The position numbers and the translations under genes are program-made. Shown piece by piece: positions 6,827 to 9,270 of a DNA stretch of 9,270 bases; position 1 is the first letter of the stretch; each line of letters opens with the position of its first letter. The notes under the pieces are model-generated. The model was not told the DNA's origin and ran no database searches. It saw only the letters and a program-made list of their open reading frames with translations. Source of the stretch: Alphaproteobacteria bacterium (GTDB lineage Bacteria > Pseudomonadota > Alphaproteobacteria > Rickettsiales > VGDC01); NCBI GenBank assembly GCA_016869895.1, contig VGDC01000054.1, positions 1 through 9,270 on the forward strand, read 5' to 3'.

Positions 6827-7897
6827 TTAATTGATCTCAGAAAGCTGTGCGGCCTGATGCTCTGCCACTAAAGCGTCGATAAATTCCTTCAGACCCTCTC
6901 CCGCCATCACTTCCCCGATGTTATACAGGGTCAGATTGATGCGGTGGTCGGTCACGCGCCCTTGCGGGAAATTATAGGTGCGGATGCGTTCCGAACGGTC
7001 TCCCGAACCCACCTGCGACTTGCGAGAAGCGGAGCGTTCCGCGTCTTTCGCCTCACGTTCCGCGTCATACAATCTCGCCCGAAGCACCCGCAAAGCCTTG
7101 GCTTTGTTCTTGTGCTGCGACTTCTCGTCCTGCTGCTGCACCGTGATACCCGTGGGGATATGCACGATACGCACCGCGCTATCCGTCGTATTCACCGACT
7201 GGCCACCGGGGCCGGATGCGCGGAACACGTCGATACGCAGGTCTTTTTCTTCAATTTTAATATCCACTTCTTCCGCTTCGGGCAGCACCGCCACCGTCGC
7301 TGCGGAAGTATGAATACGCCCGCCGGATTCCGTCGCCGGAACGCGCTGGACACGGTGCACGCCCGATTCGAACTTCATCTGCGAAAACACATTACGGCCC
7401 GTGACCGTAGCGGAAGCTTCCTTGAAGCCGCCCACATCGCTTTCGCTAATCGAAAGCGTCTCGAATTTCCAGCCCTGCAAGGCCGCATATTTCTGGTACA
7501 TGCGGAACAGCTCCGCCGCGAAAAGCGCCGCTTCCTCGCCGCCCGTACCCGCGCGCACCTCCAAAATGGCGTTGCGCTCGTCGGCTTCGTCCTTCGGCAG
7601 CAGCGCGACCTTCACGGTGTGCTCCAACTTCGGCAGCAACTCGCTGATGCTCCGCAGTTCCTCTTCCGCCATCCGCCGCATATCCGCATCGCCGTCCGAG
7701 GCCATCTCCTGCAATTCCTTCTGCTCCTCTTTAGCAGAGAAGAAGGTCATGATATGCTCCACGATGGGCGTCAGCTCGGCATATTCCTTCGAATACCGCG
7801 CAAAATCCTTTGAATCGAGCTTGTCGGGACTGGACATGGTATCGCGCAATTCATCGTATTTGCGCAGCAACATCCGTAGCTTATCTTCAAAACTCAT
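6827..7897 (-). CDS. prfA: Peptide chain release factor 1 (RF1)
   Basis: Class I release factor that reads UAA and UAG stop codons in the ribosomal A site and triggers hydrolysis of peptidyl-tRNA. Its 356 residues are typical. The N-terminal helical domain (about 1-100) is followed by [12 protein letters not shown] (112-123), then the codon-recognition domain with the tripeptide PAT (187-189) in [15 protein letters not shown] rather than SPF identifies RF1, not RF2. The catalytic GGQ (231-233) lies in [16 protein letters not shown], with Q233 as the residue expected to be methylated by the neighbouring PrmC. The tail keeps the conserved [22 protein letters not shown] segment, given here in two overlapping parts ([23 protein letters not shown]). 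It is second in the presumed operon, 44 bases after hisS. The ribosome binding site is modest (GAAAG, four bases before the ATG). There is no internal frameshift. Confidence 0.98.
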   Translation of the reverse strand: MSFEDKLRMLLRKYDELRDTMSSPDKLDSKDFARYSKEYAELTPIVEHIMTFFSAKEEQKELQEMASDGDADMRRMAEEELRSISELLPKLEHTVKVALLPKDEADERNAILEVRAGTGGEEAALFAAELFRMYQKYAALQGWKFETLSISESDVGGFKEASATVTGRNVFSQMKFESGVHRVQRVPATESGGRIHTSAATVAVLPEAEEVDIKIEEKDLRIDVFRASGPGGQSVNTTDSAVRIVHIPTGITVQQQDEKSQHKNKAKALRVLRARLYDAEREAKDAERSASRKSQVGSGDRSERIRTYNFPQGRVTDHRINLTLYNIGEVMAGEGLKEFIDALVAEHQAAQLSEIN

Positions 7898-7941
7898 GCT
7901 GCTTTCACGCCATTCTTAGCAAATAATGCATCAATTTCGTA

Positions 7942-9192
7942 TCATTTTCGGAAGATTTTGAGCGCTTCTTCCAGAGCATCCTGCGGCAGCACCTGCTGCT
8001 CGCCTTTATCCAAATCGCGTAACGCGATGGTTCCGGCGGCCAGTTCATCCTCACCCAAGACAAGGGCCACGGACGCTTGCAGCTTGTTCGCGCGTTTCAT
8101 GCGCTTCTGCGCATTGCCGCGGTATGCCAGTTCTATCGTATATCCCGCTTGCCGCAACCTATGTGCCAGCACCAGCGCCTGTTTCTCCGCCGCTTCCCCG
8201 ATGGGGACGATGGCGATGGGGCGGATGGTCTGTACATCGACTTCCGCCAGAGTAACGAGGCGTTCCACCCCTGCTGCCCAACCTGATCCTGCCGTGTCCG
8301 GCCCACCCATGGTGGCGATCAGGCTGTCGTATCTTCCACCCGCCAGCACGGTATTCTGCGCGCCCAAGGCCTCGGTGGTGAATTCGAAAACGCTATGGCT
8401 GTAATAATCCAGCCCGCGTACCAATCGGGGGTTAAGATAGAAAGAAATGCCGAGGCTGTCCAGCCCTTCTTTCACCTGTGCGAAGAAATCGGCAGCATGG
8501 GCGGAGAAATAATCGCCATTGACCGGTGCATCGGCGATGAGCTTGCGGTCGCCCTCGTCCTTGGAATCGAGAATACGCAGCGGATTCGCCTCCAGACGCT
8601 TGCGGCTATCTTCGGAAAGCTGGTCGCGGAAGGACTGGAAATAATCGACCAGCGCGGTGCGGTAAGCCGTGCGGCTTTCGGCATCGCCGAGGGTATTCAG
8701 CTCCAATTTCACTTTATCCGCAAGGCCGAGGCTAGCCAGCACCTGTGCGGCCATGGTGATGAGTTCTACATCCGCCTGTGGCTCCGGCGCGCCGAGGAGT
8801 TCCGCGCCGATCTGATGGAACTGACGCTGACGGCCTTTCTGGGGGCGTTCATAACGGAAGGCGGGGCCGTAATAGAAGTATTTAAGCGGGGTCTGGTCTT
8901 TCAACCCGTGGGTGATGAAGGCACGGGCAATCTGCGCGGTGAATTCGGGGCGAAGCGTGATGCTCTCGCCACCACGGTCTTCGAATGTGTAGGTCTCTTT
9001 GCTGACCACATCGGATGTGTCGCCCAGCGTGCGCAGGAAGACGTTGGTGAATTCGAAGATAGGGGGAGCGATTTCCTCGAACCCGTAGCGTCCGACGATG
9101 TCGCGCGCGCTGCCGACCACGGCTTGATGGCGGCGGTATTCTTCGGGCAGCAAATCATGTGTGCCGCGAACGGGCTGAAGCTGAGAAGACAT
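7942..9192 (-). CDS. hisS: Histidyl-tRNA synthetase
   Basis: Class II aminoacyl-tRNA synthetase that activates histidine with ATP and charges tRNA-His. Numbering from the upstream GTG at 9201: VRGTHDLLPEE (11-21) near the N-terminus; LRPEFTA (83-89); class II motif 2 with FYYGPAFRYERPQKGRQRQF (109-128); the histidine-specific LVRGLDYYS (260-268) and AGGRYDSL (287-294); motif 3 as WAAGVERL (308-315); and a C-terminal anticodon-binding domain from about 327. These motifs mark true HisRS rather than the HisZ paralogue, which lacks the intact catalytic set. The start is uncertain between a GTG at 9201 (419 residues) and an ATG at 9192 (416 residues). I prefer the ATG because family members usually begin just before the Q-x-VRG segment. 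Neither has a strong Shine-Dalgarno sequence. It is first in the presumed four-gene operon. A palindrome sits immediately upstream. Confidence 0.97.
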   Translation of the reverse strand: MSSQLQPVRGTHDLLPEEYRRHQAVVGSARDIVGRYGFEEIAPPIFEFTNVFLRTLGDTSDVVSKETYTFEDRGGESITLRPEFTAQIARAFITHGLKDQTPLKYFYYGPAFRYERPQKGRQRQFHQIGAELLGAPEPQADVELITMAAQVLASLGLADKVKLELNTLGDAESRTAYRTALVDYFQSFRDQLSEDSRKRLEANPLRILDSKDEGDRKLIADAPVNGDYFSAHAADFFAQVKEGLDSLGISFYLNPRLVRGLDYYSHSVFEFTTEALGAQNTVLAGGRYDSLIATMGGPDTAGSGWAAGVERLVTLAEVDVQTIRPIAIVPIGEAAEKQALVLAHRLRQAGYTIELAYRGNAQKRMKRANKLQASVALVLGEDELAAGTIALRDLDKGEQQVLPQDALEEALKIFRK

Positions 9193-9206
9193 AGTTTTCA
9201 CACTTT

Positions 9207-9234
9207 CGTCATTCCGGCGAAGGCCGGAATCCAG
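9207..9234. repeat. Short palindromic intergenic repeat upstream of hisS
   Basis: CGTC is followed by the perfect 8-bp inverted repeat ATTCCGGC / GCCGGAAT (9211-9218 and 9223-9230) around GAAG, and then CCAG. This matches the general form of a dispersed palindrome (GTCATTCC...GGAATCCAG) often seen between genes in proteobacterial genomes. It falls within the likely 5' leader of hisS, ending about ten bases from the GTG and about 18 from the ATG. The remaining sequence to the right edge shows no gene that I can support. Confidence 0.65.
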
Positions 9235-9270
9235 TTAAGTCAGCGAATGATATAAATCGTTCCAATGTGG

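Noticed and set aside
5810..6871. 353-codon open frame on the plus strand opposite prmC
   Set aside because: It covers prmC in antisense and spills into both neighbouring genes. The composition is shadow-like (His/Arg/Gln/Phe-rich) and there is no plausible ribosome binding site or domain.
6944..7813. 289-codon open frame on the plus strand opposite prfA
   Set aside because: Antisense to a complete RF1 gene, with no recognisable domain and an Arg/His/Phe-rich composition typical of a shadow frame.
7898..7941. Possible small gene or terminator between hisS and prfA
   Set aside because: The 44-base spacer holds no T-tailed hairpin and no credible open frame. It is best read as an intra-operon gap.
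8395..9255. 286-codon open frame on the plus strand opposite hisS
   Set aside because: Antisense to hisS for nearly its whole length. Its C-terminal part reads through the palindromic repeat (giving VIPAKAGIQ, a familiar spurious translation of such repeats), so it is not a gene.

Overview
The window looks like a chromosomal housekeeping segment of an alphaproteobacterium. It is moderately GC-rich with dense genes. The best lineage clue is the gene set: prfA, prmC, a DUF4167 protein and clpB lie close together, and as I recall this neighbourhood recurs in alphaproteobacteria. DUF4167 itself is essentially an alphaproteobacterial family. I cannot name the order or genus from sequence alone. 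I see no tRNA or rRNA gene, CRISPR array, transposase, prophage gene or defence cassette.

Layout, left to right. (1) The 3' part of a plus-strand M23 peptidoglycan endopeptidase gene, whose true start probably lies off the left edge, ends in a bidirectional terminator. (2) A roughly 90-base hairpin-rich spacer separates it from clpB, which reads leftward. (3) A 38-base divergent spacer separates clpB from a plus-strand gene for a secreted DUF3108 protein. This short region holds a heat-shock (RpoH)-type promoter candidate for clpB and an extended -10 promoter for the DUF3108 gene, which would give a leaderless or nearly leaderless mRNA. (4) A strong bidirectional terminator and a 100-base symmetric palindromic element fill the convergent junction with the next block. 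(5) Four minus-strand genes, hisS > prfA > prmC > DUF4167, have gaps of about 44, 51 and 20 bases with no terminator between them and are probably one operon. (6) A short perfect palindrome of a dispersed-repeat type lies just upstream of hisS.

Functionally, the operon is centred on translation. HisRS charges tRNA-His, RF1 releases finished chains at UAA and UAG, and PrmC methylates the GGQ glutamine of RF1. The DUF4167 protein has no established role, but its basic, Asn/Gly-rich N-terminus and its operon position make an RNA- or ribosome-linked role a reasonable guess. ClpB is the disaggregase of the heat-shock response. The M23 and DUF3108 proteins act in the cell envelope.

I found no convincing new multi-gene system. 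The parts that known genes do not explain are the two structured intergenic elements (about 1419-1507 and 5138-5237), the compact divergent promoter pair between clpB and the DUF3108 gene, and the start-site ambiguity and low-complexity design of the DUF4167 protein.
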